Below are positions 22,831 to 32,215 of a stretch of 64,000 nucleotides of DNA, piece by piece. Every line of letters begins with the position of its first letter. Position 1 is the stretch's first letter. The notes below the pieces were generated by a model. That model did no database searches. It had not been told where the DNA came from and saw only the letters and a program-made list of their open reading frames with translations. The translations under genes were made by a program, and so were the position numbers. This DNA is from Actinoalloteichus_B caeruleus (GTDB lineage: Bacteria; Actinomycetota; Actinomycetes; Mycobacteriales; Pseudonocardiaceae), in NCBI RefSeq assembly GCF_000718005.1, contig NZ_JODV01000007.1; one strand, given 5' to 3'.

Positions 22831-23370
22831 CGGTCAGGTCCTCGTCCGCGCGAGCCGAGTCAAGGCGACCGGGGAGCCCGGGGACCACGGGACGGACGCG
22901 GCAGGTCTCCGACGTCGGAACACCGCTCCTGCCCCGCGCTCCGCTCCGCGCGCTGCGCTCTGCGCGAACACCTTCGGGCCGTCCCGCCTGCCGGGAGGGT
23001 GGGCACCCGGGTCGTCAGTCGCCCGCACAGGTGAGCCCGCCCGCAGGAGCCAACCGGCGAACATCGCTGGCCGCGCGGTGGGGAGGGCGGTCGTCCCCAT
23101 TCCTCGGCGGCGCCCCGAACCGTCCGAAAGCACCGGTCATGCTCGCTACGGTTCATGTTGTTGCACGACCGCACACCGTTCGGGCGACCCCGATCGAGCG
23201 GTGGCCTCGCCCGATCCGACGAGCCTCGTCACCGGCAGCGTTGTATGCGGAACAGCACGCGTGGTTACCAGCGACAGCGGTGTTTTCGGCCCGCCAGGTG
23301 GGCGTAGTCTCAGCCGTTGTTTCCGCCCACCCCGGACCACGACTCCGGCTCCGTCAGAGAGGATGTAGCT
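22831..23370. other. 540-bp intergenic region before the TNT protein
   Basis: I see no convincing gene here. The left part contains short GC-rich direct repeats (around 22935-22970, variants of GCGCTCCGCTC). The right part should hold the promoters of the MFS operon and of the TNT protein at 23371, but I could not fix -35/-10 boxes. There is no tRNA. Confidence 0.5.
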
Positions 23371-26300
23371 ATGTCCCGTCCGACGGCGAACAGTCCGGAA
23401 GATCAGGCAGCGCTCGCGCGAAAGATCGGCGTCGCGGTGTTGGGCGCCGCTCCGCCCGGGTGGCAGCGCATCCGGGTGGAATACCGCGCTGCCGGCCAAC
23501 GAGCCGAGACGGTCGGAGAGGTCGTCGGACCCGACGGCGAGTCACAGGGCTGGGAACCGCCCGCCGAGTGCGCTCCCCTGTTCGACCAGCTGCGGCACGG
23601 CATGTACCGGCCAGGTGTCGGCACCTGGCTCTCCGCCTTCTACGTGGTGGAGCGGCCGTCCAACTACCGGATCGACGTCAACCTGAACCAGGAGCCGGGC
23701 TGGGACCCGCCGCTGCCCGACGCGGTGTACCGCGAGGAGCTCCAACGCTTCCCCCGCGCCGAGGAACACATCCCGGACTGGCTGCGGCAGCGCTTGGGCA
23801 CCTCGTCACGTCCGTCCGGTGAGGACGCTCCCCGGCGTGGCGTCCCCCAGCTCGGCGATCCCACCCAGGCCGCGGAGCTCGTCCGGGAGGACGCAACCGA
23901 CCTGCTGCCCGGTTCGGTGGTCGAGGAACTGCGTTCGTACACCATGGACGGTGGGCAGGCGGCGCCGAGGGCCGAGGAGCAGCACCAGAACAACGGCTTC
24001 GGTGGCCCACCGAACAACGGGTACCAACACGAGAACAACGGCTACCAGCACGGCCGCCGCGCGGAGTCAGCGCAGGAGCCCGACCGGCCCGGCGACGCGG
24101 CCGGGGACGGGGGCTTCTCCGTCGCCCGTGTCTTCGACGGCACCAGGGAGGACGGCCGCCCGATGATCAACAGGGCGGCCGTGGACCCGGCGGACCGCGA
24201 GGTCCTCCTCGCCTACCTCGACCACGCCCCCGTGGTCCTGGACACCCGGAACCCCACCCCCGATCCCTTCGGGGCGGACGGGCGGGCGACCGTACCGGCG
24301 AGCTGGCACACCGACGGTCGGTGGATCTGGTCGGCGGCGGTCGGCTACCACCTCCGCCGCCACGGTGTCCCGCCGGTGCCCGAGCTGGTGGACCACGTGC
24401 GCTCCCAGCGGTTCGAGCTCCCCCCGGTCGGTGAGGACGTGCTGGCGGCCGCCGCGGCGCTGCTGCACCAGCGGATGCCGGAGACGCGGGCGGCGGCCCA
24501 GCGCGAGCAGCAGCCCGTCCCGGACTTCCCCCTCGGCCACGGCGGGGGGTTCCGCGACGACCTCCAGGACGCGGCCACGGGCATCCTGCCGGCGGCGACG
24601 GACCCGTCCGGTCCGGAAGGCCACGACGGACCAGGACAGCGCCCCTCCACCCCGGAGGGCGCGCGTCAGCAGCACGAGCGGATCGAGGACCAGCCGGTCG
24701 AGGCGCCCGCCGAGTCGGGCGGGTACTACTCGGAATTCGACGAGGAACCCGCGTACCGGGACCCCGGCTACCCGGACGAGCGGTACGGCCAGCGCTACGA
24801 GGAGACCCCGGGATTCCCGGAACAGTCCTACCAGGACCAGCAGCCCTTCCCGGAGCAGTCCTACCAGGACCCGGTCCACCACCAGCCGGCCGAGGACCAC
24901 GACCCCTCGCCGCGCCCCGACGACCAGGCGGGCTACCAGGACGGGAGCGGTGCCGACGCGTTCCAGGAGCAGCCCGGCTTCGACGGCGGCCAGCCCTACC
25001 AGGACCCGGGGGGTTACGAACACCAGCACGACTACGAGCGCGACCACGGTTCTGAGCCGTTCCGGGACGACCGGCACTACGACGCGGACGGTCTGGACGA
25101 CGAGGCCGAGGCGGCGGCGATCGAGGACGAGGCGAGCATCGAGCAGCTGCGGCAGCGGCTGAGCGACCTCGGGGTCGACCCGGAGGGTTTCCGGGTCGGC
25201 GTCGTCGAGGAGGACGTCTGGTGCCTGCTCCGCGAGGACGTCGCCGGCGAGGAGGAGACCTGGTCGGTCTTCTGGTCGGAGCACGGTGAGCGGTACGACG
25301 AGGTCCACTTCGGTCAGGTGAACCAGGCCTGCGCGTACCTGCTGGGGGCGCTGCTGATGGCGCACCCGCACGACCACGAGGAGCCTCCCCGACCGGTCGT
25401 CCAGGACACCGTCGGCGAACCGGACGACCGGCGGGCGCACCACGGGGACGAGGACTTCCGCCGCGACCAGCACGAGGAGGCCGAGGAACCGCCCCGCAAC
25501 CTCCCCGACCCGTTCGCGGGCGGTGGCGTCGCGATTCCGCCGGCGAGTGGCGGCGACCCCTTCGAGGAGGGGCCACACCGTTTCGACTACGACCCGCAGG
25601 ACGGTCCGCCCATGCTGGACCTGGGCATCGGCGGCGGCCCCCGGCAGATCCGGTTGCCGCTGAACCAGTCGCAGCGCGGCGAGGAGGCGCCGTCGCGCGA
25701 TCTTCCCCCGGACCCGGAACCGGGTCCCGAGCAGCGGGAGGAGGTGCCGGCCGGGCACTGGCAGGACGACCCGGAGGATTCCGACCCCGCCCGGCAGGTC
25801 ACCAGCGCCCTGTCGGTACCGCCGCCGGCGCCGCAGCGTCCGACGCCGCCCGTGGAACACCCAGACGGGGCGCACGACCCGGGCCAGCGCGAGCCGAGCG
25901 CCCCGCAGCACGACACGGTGGGCGGCGGCCACGAGGCGGCCGGTCAGCCACCCCGGCGGCAGGCCGCCGACGCCCAGCCGTCGGCCGCGCGGCAGCAGGC
26001 CGTTCGTGGGCAGGGCTCGGAACAGCAGAGCATCATCCGGCCCCTGAAGGGGGAGCCACCGCTCACCCTGTTCCGGGAACGTCGTCTCCTCATGCTCCAG
26101 GCGGGCACGGAGATCGACAGGTTCGGCGAACCGGACGGCAACGTCAGCTACAGCGCGGGGACCCCGTACGAGCAGCGCTCGTTGCCGCCGCAGTGGGTCA
26201 ACCGCTCCTACCGCGCCTACCGGCTGCTGCGTCCGCTCCAGGTGCTGACCGGCGTGGCCGTGCCGTGGTTCGAACAGCCCGGAGGCGGCCTGGTGTACAT

Positions 26301-26376
26301 CCTCCCCCGGTCGATCACCGACCTGGTGGATGACGGCGCGCTGGCGGAGGTGCCCGAGGCGGCTCCGCCGGCGTGA
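23371..26376 (+). CDS. Large multidomain protein with C-terminal TNT (NAD glycohydrolase toxin) domain
   Basis: This 1001-residue protein has a globular N-terminal domain (1-145) with 'GVGTWLSAFYVVERPSNYRI', 'PGWDPPLPDAVYREELQRFP' and 'IPDWLRQRL', resembling the YezG-like immunity fold. A second domain (about 252-369) and a third (about 585-665, IEQLRQRLSDLGVDPEGFRV and VWCLLREDVAGEEETWSVFW) follow. Between them lie long Gln/Asp/Tyr/Pro-rich disordered stretches with SYQDQQPFPE-type repeats. The C-terminus (about 885-995) is a TNT domain: GTEIDRFGEPDGNVSYSAGT, RSLPPQWVNRSYRAYRLLRP and a 'WFEQPGGGLVYILP' strand. TNT domains hydrolyse NAD and kill host or rival cells. No signal peptide, WXG or RHS region is visible, and no separate TNT immunity gene follows. 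The ATG at 23371 begins the folded domain. Confidence 0.82.
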   Translation: MSRPTANSPEDQAALARKIGVAVLGAAPPGWQRIRVEYRAAGQRAETVGEVVGPDGESQGWEPPAECAPLFDQLRHGMYRPGVGTWLSAFYVVERPSNYRIDVNLNQEPGWDPPLPDAVYREELQRFPRAEEHIPDWLRQRLGTSSRPSGEDAPRRGVPQLGDPTQAAELVREDATDLLPGSVVEELRSYTMDGGQAAPRAEEQHQNNGFGGPPNNGYQHENNGYQHGRRAESAQEPDRPGDAAGDGGFSVARVFDGTREDGRPMINRAAVDPADREVLLAYLDHAPVVLDTRNPTPDPFGADGRATVPASWHTDGRWIWSAAVGYHLRRHGVPPVPELVDHVRSQRFELPPVGEDVLAAAAALLHQRMPETRAAAQREQQPVPDFPLGHGGGFRDDLQDAATGILPAATDPSGPEGHDGPGQRPSTPEGARQQHERIEDQPVEAPAESGGYYSEFDEEPAYRDPGYPDERYGQRYEETPGFPEQSYQDQQPFPEQSYQDPVHHQPAEDHDPSPRPDDQAGYQDGSGADAFQEQPGFDGGQPYQDPGGYEHQHDYERDHGSEPFRDDRHYDADGLDDEAEAAAIEDEASIEQLRQRLSDLGVDPEGFRVGVVEEDVWCLLREDVAGEEETWSVFWSEHGERYDEVHFGQVNQACAYLLGALLMAHPHDHEEPPRPVVQDTVGEPDDRRAHHGDEDFRRDQHEEAEEPPRNLPDPFAGGGVAIPPASGGDPFEEGPHRFDYDPQDGPPMLDLGIGGGPRQIRLPLNQSQRGEEAPSRDLPPDPEPGPEQREEVPAGHWQDDPEDSDPARQVTSALSVPPPAPQRPTPPVEHPDGAHDPGQREPSAPQHDTVGGGHEAAGQPPRRQAADAQPSAARQQAVRGQGSEQQSIIRPLKGEPPLTLFRERRLLMLQAGTEIDRFGEPDGNVSYSAGTPYEQRSLPPQWVNRSYRAYRLLRPLQVLTGVAVPWFEQPGGGLVYILPRSITDLVDDGALAEVPEAAPPA

Positions 26377-26404
26377 CGGACCCGGTGGCGACGGGGCCCG
26401 GCCC

Positions 26405-27091
26405 CTAGTCGACCACCAGGCCGTGGGCTGCCGCGAAGGTGATGGCCTGCGCGGCGTCCACCCTGGCACCGGCCACCGTCGCCTGCCGGAACGCGGCCGG
26501 GTCGATCAGCGCGCCACGCAGGTCGGCCTCGGACAGGTTCGCCTCGGTGAGACGTGCTCCTCCGAGGTCCGCCTCCCGGAGGTCGGCGTGGCTCAGGTTC
26601 GCCTGGAAGAGGTCCGCCTCCCGGAGGCGGACGCCGGACAGCACGACCCGCCGCAGGTCCGCGCCCGGCAGGGCCGCCAGGGTCAGGTCCGTCTCCCGGA
26701 GCCGCAGGGGTCGCAGCCGCGCGCCCTCGAAGCTCGACCCGAGCAGGGAGCAGCCCTCGAAGGTGCCGCCGGTCAGCACGGTGCGCCGGAACACGCAGGA
26801 CCGGAAGGCACTGGCCGTGTGGTGGGACTCGCCGAGGTCCGCGCCGCCGAAGTCGCACCGGGTGAACGTGCACCCGACCGTCACCAGCTCCCGCAGGTCG
26901 GCCTCCGTGAAGTCGCAGTCCTCGAAGGCACGCCGCTCCCACCGCGCCCGGGGCAGCCGGGCGAAGGAGTAGTCGGCCCCCACCTCCGGTGGCTCGACGG
27001 CGGCCGGGGGTTCGGCCGGTCTGTCCGAGGAGCGCGCGGGTTCCGGGTGGTCGGCGGTGCGGGCGGGCGGGAGGAAGGGGCGGTGGGTCAC
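26405..27091 (-). CDS. Pentapeptide-repeat protein
   Basis: This protein of about 228 residues is dominated by pentapeptide repeats A(D/N)LxX forming a right-handed quadrilateral beta-helix: RRAFEDCDFTEADLRELVTV, 'CDFGGADLGES' and, most regular, 'READLFQANLSHADLREADL' then 'LTEANLSEADLRGALI'. The N-terminal 40 residues are Pro/Ala-rich and likely disordered. Such proteins include DNA mimics that protect gyrase (MfpA, Qnr) and many of unknown role; nothing here shows gyrase binding. The GTG at 27091 is a weak start choice, as no good ribosome binding site is evident. It converges on the TNT toxin gene with a 28-bp gap and follows the SUKH gene on the same strand. Confidence 0.85.
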   Translation of the reverse strand: MTHRPFLPPARTADHPEPARSSDRPAEPPAAVEPPEVGADYSFARLPRARWERRAFEDCDFTEADLRELVTVGCTFTRCDFGGADLGESHHTASAFRSCVFRRTVLTGGTFEGCSLLGSSFEGARLRPLRLRETDLTLAALPGADLRRVVLSGVRLREADLFQANLSHADLREADLGGARLTEANLSEADLRGALIDPAAFRQATVAGARVDAAQAITFAAAHGLVVD

Positions 27092-27219
27092 CCCGTCACC
27101 GTAGGGCAGCGGTCGGACGGGTCCCGGCGGCGCGGGCACCGGCCGTGCCGCGAGCGAGGCGTCCCATCGTCGACCCGCCGCGCGCGGGGGACCCGCTCCG
27201 GCCACACCACCCCGACCGC

Positions 27220-27936
27220 CTAGTCCGCTCCCATCCACTCCCCGGGGACGGCCTCGCGCAACGCCGCCAACGCCGCCGGGGTGCGCGCGCGAACCCACAA
27301 CCAGGACCGGCCGTCGTCCCGCACCACGAGGTCAGGAGCGGTGAACCACCGCACGGCGGAGCCGGGGACCGCCCACACCGGGTACTCCGGCATCGGGAGT
27401 CGGCGGCAGTACCGCTCGACGAGCTCGATGTCGTCGGCATCCAGGTACCGGTTGTCCACGACACCCGCCGGGCCGAACAGCGACTCCGAGAGCACCAGCT
27501 CCACCGCCGCCAGGGACACCGAGGGCAGGAAGTCCTCGTTCCCGGCGGACAACTCGTGTTGGAGCAGGACGGGCGGGTCGGCCGCCGCCAGCTGGTCGAC
27601 CGCGACCCCCCACCGGGCGGTGTCCTGGTTCTCCTCGCGGAACACCAGCAGCCCCCCGTGCTCGTCCACGTGGAGCCCGTCGGGCGGCAGCAGCGTGTCC
27701 TGCGCGCTCGTCACGTCCGTCCGGCGGCCGAGCAGCCCGTAGAACTCGCGGAGCGCCGCCGGCAGGGGCAGGCCCAGCCGTCGCTCGGCGGCGTCCAGCT
27801 CGTCCGCCGGGCAGCCGTCCTCCGGCGCGATGCTGCTGCCGAGGCCACCGAGGTAGCGGCACAGGTAGCGCCACACGGCGGCGCGATCCGCCGGGTCGGC
27901 GGGCCAGTCCCCTGCGGGGTCGAAGGACTCGCTCAC
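27220..27936 (-). CDS. SMI1/KNR4 (SUKH) family protein
   Basis: This 238-residue protein is of the SUKH superfamily, whose bacterial members are very often immunity proteins in polymorphic-toxin loci. The signature region is CPADELDAAERRLGLPLPAA followed by LREFYGLLGRRTD (about 44-77), then 'LVFREENQDTARWGVAVDQL'. The second half is a mixed alpha/beta region with Trp-rich strands (WAVPGSAVRWFTAPDLV). No signal peptide is seen. It lies 128 bp upstream of the pentapeptide-repeat gene and two genes from the TNT protein on the opposite strand. A protective role against a toxin is plausible from family and position, but its partner is unknown. Confidence 0.85.
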   Translation of the reverse strand: MSESFDPAGDWPADPADRAAVWRYLCRYLGGLGSSIAPEDGCPADELDAAERRLGLPLPAALREFYGLLGRRTDVTSAQDTLLPPDGLHVDEHGGLLVFREENQDTARWGVAVDQLAAADPPVLLQHELSAGNEDFLPSVSLAAVELVLSESLFGPAGVVDNRYLDADDIELVERYCRRLPMPEYPVWAVPGSAVRWFTAPDLVVRDDGRSWLWVRARTPAALAALREAVPGEWMGAD

Positions 27937-28077
27937 CCGCGTGACGCTACCCGGTACCGGCGACGTCGTGGGGTCCTCGCGCCGCGCGCCGGGCCACGAC
28001 CCCCCGCCCGGCGGAGGGGGAGCCGCCAGGCGGTCGACGCGGGTTCCCTCGGGCGGCCCCGGGGCGGCGCGATCCGG

Positions 28078-28539
28078 TCAGCGGGGGCCGAGCAGGTGCC
28101 GGTTGACCGCGCGAGCCGACTCGGCCAGCTCCGGGACCTCCACCACCGAGACCCCGGCCGCCCGCAACCGCTCGGCACCGTCGCAGTCGACGAAGATCGT
28201 CGGTTCGCGCCAGGCGAAGACCACCCGCCGCACCCCGGCGGACAGGATCAGCTGGGTGCACGTCCTGGGTCGGGAGCGCCGGGCGGCGCAGGGCTCCAGG
28301 GAGCTGTACACCGTCGCACCCGGCAGTCGCGGGTCGTCGGGCCCGATCTTGGCCAGCGCCGCCTCCTCCGCGTGCACGTGCGGATCGTTCCCCTCCCGGG
28401 AGAAGCCCTCGGCGAGTGGTGTGCCGGCGGAGTCGACCACGACGGCGCCGACCGAGAAGGCCGTCGTCGAGGGCGGGCACCTCCCGGCGAGGGCGACGGC
28501 GTGCCGGAGCCAGCGGTGATCCTCGTCCGTGGCTCCCAC
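28078..28539 (-). CDS. RibD-like nucleotide deaminase-domain protein
   Basis: This 153-residue zinc deaminase has its first ligand in HVHAEEAAL and the second pair in 'SSLEPCAARRSRPRTCTQLI', where the two Cys are nine residues apart as in RibD (PC-x8-C), not PCxxC as in cytidine deaminases. The preceding 'TTAFSVGAVVVDSAGTPLAE' and following 'AGVRRVVFAWREP' fit the pyrimidine deaminase fold. There is no reductase domain, so it is not a complete RibD. It could deaminate a pyrimidine or a modified nucleotide. The GTG at 28539 has GAGGAGA upstream; a longer form from 28701 is possible. It lies 141 bp upstream of the SUKH gene on the same strand. Confidence 0.8.
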   Translation of the reverse strand: MGATDEDHRWLRHAVALAGRCPPSTTAFSVGAVVVDSAGTPLAEGFSREGNDPHVHAEEAALAKIGPDDPRLPGATVYSSLEPCAARRSRPRTCTQLILSAGVRRVVFAWREPTIFVDCDGAERLRAAGVSVVEVPELAESARAVNRHLLGPR

Positions 28540-28746
28540 CTGTCGTCTCCTCACGTCGCTGGTCCCTCGGCACGGGCGGGCCTCGTGCGTCCACCGCGCG
28601 GTCCCTCCTGGCCGGGGGTGATCGGCCGTTGGTGGTCGCCCGGCGGAGGCTCGTCGCCGTGCTGGGCGGACGGCGTGATGGCCCGCCCCGCAGTCTCGCA
28701 TCCGGGGTTCCCCGTAGCGTCCGCGCCGGGCGGCGAGGCCGTCACG

Positions 28747-29598
28747 TCACCACGCCGGGGTAGGCGGATCGGCGAGCCCTCCCGGTACGGGCAGGGACCG
28801 GCACCACTCCGCGCGTTCCCGGAGCACCAGGGCGAGTTCCTCCGCGCGGCGCACCGGGAGGACGTGACGTGCCCGGTCGGTGACCAACTCCACGCCGGGT
28901 CCGGGGACGGGCTCCACCTCCTGTCCCGCGCCGCCGCGCGGCGGCGGGTCGACGGTGACGACCCGGACGTCACGCAGGTCCGCGAGCGGCACCGCCCGGT
29001 CGAGGACCGTGCGGGTCGTGTGCCGGCTGGTGATCTGGACCAACCAGCGAATCCGGTCCTCCGACACGGTGATCCGGGCGATGAGCCGTCGCCGGACCCG
29101 CAACCGGTAGCCGAGCTCGAAGCCGCTCCTGGCGACGATCCTCGGGGTGCCCGACCAGAGCAGGCGGCACGCGTGGTCGCCGACTCCCCAGGCCAACGCC
29201 GCCAACCCGAACAGGGCCACGCCCAGGACCAACGCCACCTCCGCCCTCGGCTGGTACCACCCGAACACCAGCAGGGCGAGCGCGCCGATCGACGCCGGGA
29301 CGCCGGCGGCCAGGAGCGCGGCCGGTACCCACTCGTGCGGCTGCGTCGCCAGACCACGGCGCCGCAGCCTGGCCAGCACCAGGACCACCGGGAGCAGGCC
29401 GAGCCCGGGGAGCACGAGGCCCCCGGGGGAACCGCCCAGCACGAGCAACCCGGCCACCGGGAGCGCGACCGCCGACATCGGCAGCAGGACCAGCGCCCAG
29501 CGCAGGGCCGGGCGCAGCCGTGCCCACCGGGCGCGGAGCTCGGCGCGCACGTCGTTCGCGCAGCCGACCGGTAGCGAACGCGGGATCAGTCCGTCCAT
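28747..29598 (-). CDS. Hypothetical four-helix membrane protein
   Basis: This 283-residue protein has two pairs of membrane helices in the first half (WALVLLPMSAVALPVAGLLV and 'GLVLPGLGLLPVVLVLARL', then 'AALLAAGVPASIGALALLVF' and ALVLGVALFGLAALAWGV). A soluble half of about 130 residues follows, beginning WSGTPRIVARSGFELGYRLR and ending 'RAEELALVLRERAEW'. The soluble part looks like a PH-like strand-rich domain, as in other bacterial membrane proteins of this layout, but I cannot name the family. The ATG at 29598 or the GTG at 29604 may be the start. It precedes the deaminase on the same strand by about 200 bp. Confidence 0.65.
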   Translation of the reverse strand: MDGLIPRSLPVGCANDVRAELRARWARLRPALRWALVLLPMSAVALPVAGLLVLGGSPGGLVLPGLGLLPVVLVLARLRRRGLATQPHEWVPAALLAAGVPASIGALALLVFGWYQPRAEVALVLGVALFGLAALAWGVGDHACRLLWSGTPRIVARSGFELGYRLRVRRRLIARITVSEDRIRWLVQITSRHTTRTVLDRAVPLADLRDVRVVTVDPPPRGGAGQEVEPVPGPGVELVTDRARHVLPVRRAEELALVLRERAEWCRSLPVPGGLADPPTPAW

Positions 29599-29663
29599 CG
29601 TCACGCCCGTCCCGCCGCGGTTCGGGCAGCGCGGGGCACCCGACCGCCGGGACGTCACTCCTC

Positions 29664-30182
29664 TCAGCGGTCCGGGGTGGGCAGTGGTGGTTCGTCGTCC
29701 TGGTCCTGGGGGCGGGACCGCCCAGCCTGGCCGATCGCGGTACCGGCGCTGATGCCGAACTGTTCCCGCGCTCCGCTGGTGTACGGGTCCCGCCAGCCCT
29801 CGGAGGGCCGGGCGCCGACCGGCCACTGGTGGCCGTTCTCCAGCACCTCGCGGCCGTGGCTCACGTTGTTCCTGGGCGTCGAGTGCTCCGGCTCCTGGTG
29901 GGCGACGGTGGATTCCGCGAGCGCGTTGGTGCGGTCGGCCATCCCGCCCTGGGCACCGCTCACGGACCCGGTGACGTTGCCGCTGGTCAGGTTCCGGTAG
30001 TCCCAGCCGCCCCCGACCGCGCCGCCCGAGAGCTCGTGCGCACTGCCCTGGAGCGCGAACTCGGTGGCCCCCCGAGCGAGACCGCCGGCCGCGCCGGTGG
30101 CCGCGCCCCGGGCGGTGGCCCGTTCCCGGAGCGTCGACATCCGGCCCTCCGGTTCGGCACGGCGCTCGGCTGCGTTCGACAT
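29664..30182 (-). CDS. Hypothetical Gly/Ala-rich protein
   Basis: This 172-residue protein is without a recognised family. The first 60 residues are Ala/Gly/Arg-rich (RERATARGAATGAAGGLARG), followed by a Gly-rich stretch with GGGWDYRNLTSGNVTGSVSG. The second half is polar and includes REVLENGHQWPVGARPSEGW and a short acidic, Pro-rich tail. There is no classical signal peptide or membrane helix. The ATG at 30182 follows a GGAGGTGG-type sequence (GAGGTGGTGATCGC upstream). It is on the same strand as the membrane protein, deaminase, SUKH and pentapeptide genes and may belong to the same accessory block. Confidence 0.5.
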   Translation of the reverse strand: MSNAAERRAEPEGRMSTLRERATARGAATGAAGGLARGATEFALQGSAHELSGGAVGGGWDYRNLTSGNVTGSVSGAQGGMADRTNALAESTVAHQEPEHSTPRNNVSHGREVLENGHQWPVGARPSEGWRDPYTSGAREQFGISAGTAIGQAGRSRPQDQDDEPPLPTPDR

Positions 30183-30670
30183 GCGATCACCACCTCGGGG
30201 AGGTGCCCAGTCTAGGCTCGTTCCCCCCGCCCTCACCGGGCTTCTCCCGGACTTCGCCCGCCCCTCACCCGATCGGCGGCAGGCCGTGCGGGGACGGGAA
30301 GTCCATTGTGGCCGGGCGCTTCCGACTCCCCGTCCCGATGGCACCGCGCGGTCCGCGCTCCCGTCAGCCGGGGGCCACTTCTCGGGGCCAGCGCACGGGT
30401 GGCGGAATGGCGCGCGGGCCCCGTTGGCCACATCGGAGGGATGGCCGGATGCCACTCGGCGGTGTTGAACGATCGGGTGGCGTGGCTGACTGGTGCGGTG
30501 TACGGGCGCCTCAACCGCTTCAGCCAGGGCGGACAGCGTGCCGATGGGCGGGCAGCGGCGTCAGCCGTTCCGGGCTCGCGCCCCGCCCGGCACGCCGGCG
30601 TACCGGGCGACGGCCAGCGGCGCCGAGGGCCGGCCCGGGAGCCCGACCACCAGGAGGACGAGGAAGGACG
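30183..30670. other. 488-bp gap between divergent genes
   Basis: No convincing gene is visible here; open frames overlap one another and lack motifs or ribosome binding sites. It must hold the promoters of the Gly/Ala-rich protein (minus) and the P450 (plus). No clear operator was found. Confidence 0.5.
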
Positions 30671-32011
30671 ATGGACAGGGAGACCGACCGTCCCAGGACC
30701 GTGCCCACCGCACCGGGCGGACTGCCACTCGTCGGGCACCTGCCGGCGCTCGTCCGGGGCCGGGTCTCGTTCCTCCAGGAGTTGCGCGGGCGCGGGGAGA
30801 TCGTGCGGATCCGCCTCGGCCGGCACCCCACCTACGTGGTGAACTCCCCGGAGCTGCTGCACCGGATGTTCACCGTGCGGGCGGACAGCTTCGGCAAGGG
30901 CCGCTTCTTCGAGAACATGCGCCCGTACATGGGGAACGGGGTGGCGACCTCCGAAGGGGACTTCCACCACCGGCAGCGCCGGCTGATGGCCCCCGCGTTC
31001 CACCGCGTCCGCCTGGAGTCGTACGTGGCGCTGATGCGCCGCGAGGCCGAGCGGATGACCTCCCGGTGGCGCCCCGACCACCCGATCCGACTGGACCACC
31101 AGTTGCACCACCTGACGACCGTGGTCGTCGCCAGGGCGCTGTTCTCGACGAGCCTGACCGACCGGACCGCGACCAGGATCGTCCTCGCCACCGACGCCTT
31201 CGTGCGAGGTGTCGCCTGGCGCGTCCTGGCGCCCGACGCCCTCGAACGACTGCCGACGCCGGCGAACCGGCGCTTCCTCGCGGAGCGCGCGCTCCTCCAG
31301 GAGATCATTCGCGACCTGGTCGCCGACCGGATGCGGACGCCGGGGGACGATGGCGATCTGATGGCCGCGTTGCTGTCCGCGCGGGAGGAGGGCACCGACC
31401 GCGGGATGACGGCCGAGCAGCTGCACGACGAGGTCCTGACGCTGTTGTTGGCCGGCAGTGAGACGGCCGCCGGCACCATGTCGTGGCTCTTCCACGAGCT
31501 GGGGCGGCACCCGACGGTGGAGCGCCGCCTCCGGGCGGAGCTGGACGAGGTGCTGGCCGGCCGACCGGTGACGGCGGCGGATCTGCCCCGGCTCGTCTAC
31601 ACCCGCAGGGTGGTGGAGGAAACGCTCCGCCGCCACCACGTGAACTGGATCCTGACCCGGCGCACGCTGCACGGTGTCCGGCTCGGGCGGTACTGGCTGC
31701 CGGCGGACGCGGAGGTCCTCTACAGCATCACCGCCCAACACCGCGACCCCACCCTGTTCCCCGACCCGCTGCGTTTCGACCCGGACCGGTGGGAGACCGC
31801 CCCGCCGAAGCACGCTTTCACGCCCTTCGCCACCGGGCCCCACAAGTGCCTCGGCGCGCACTTCGTGATGACGGAGATGGTGGTGGTGGTCGCCACCGTC
31901 GTCGCGGCGTGGCGACTGCGGCCCACTCCGGACCCGGTGCGCCCGGTGGCCACGATGGTGCTGCGGCCGAACGCGTTGCCGATGGTGCCGGAACGGATCG
32001 CGAGCTCCTGA
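30671..32011 (+). CDS. Cytochrome P450
   Basis: This 446-residue soluble P450 monooxygenase shows all class motifs: N-terminal 'PGGLPLVGHLPALVRGRVSF', the I-helix LLLAGSETAAGTM (Ala261-Thr265, with Glu where Asp is more usual before Thr), the K-helix EETLRR (ExxR), PLRFDPDRW, and the heme loop FATGPHKCLGAH with ligand Cys393. The N-terminal proline-rich start and 'GNGVATSEGDFHHRQRRLMAPAFH' C-helix region resemble the pentalenene-oxygenase-like (CYP183-type) P450s of actinomycetes, which hydroxylate terpenes. No terpene synthase, ferredoxin or reductase gene is nearby, so substrate and electron donor are unknown. The ATG at 30671 has AGGAGGACGAGGAAGGA upstream. Confidence 0.93.
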   Translation: MDRETDRPRTVPTAPGGLPLVGHLPALVRGRVSFLQELRGRGEIVRIRLGRHPTYVVNSPELLHRMFTVRADSFGKGRFFENMRPYMGNGVATSEGDFHHRQRRLMAPAFHRVRLESYVALMRREAERMTSRWRPDHPIRLDHQLHHLTTVVVARALFSTSLTDRTATRIVLATDAFVRGVAWRVLAPDALERLPTPANRRFLAERALLQEIIRDLVADRMRTPGDDGDLMAALLSAREEGTDRGMTAEQLHDEVLTLLLAGSETAAGTMSWLFHELGRHPTVERRLRAELDEVLAGRPVTAADLPRLVYTRRVVEETLRRHHVNWILTRRTLHGVRLGRYWLPADAEVLYSITAQHRDPTLFPDPLRFDPDRWETAPPKHAFTPFATGPHKCLGAHFVMTEMVVVVATVVAAWRLRPTPDPVRPVATMVLRPNALPMVPERIASS

Positions 32012-32215
32012 CCAGGCGGTCAGGAGCTCGTCCCTGGGCAGGGGCGGCCCGGCCCTGGGTGATCCGGGCGCTCCGCCGGCCACCGCTCCGCCAGCCGGGA
32101 GCCGGGCCGGGAAGGCACGGACGGCGGTAACGGTGGTGAAACCGCCACCTCGGTGGAATGGGTCCACCGGTCGCTCCCGCGACACGGTGCGGACACCACC
32201 GGAAAGGACAACACC

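Noticed and set aside
24067..26469. An 800-codon open frame on the minus strand opposite the TNT protein
   Set aside because: Val/Arg/Leu-biased mirror of the low-complexity TNT coding strand, with no domain and no ribosome binding site.
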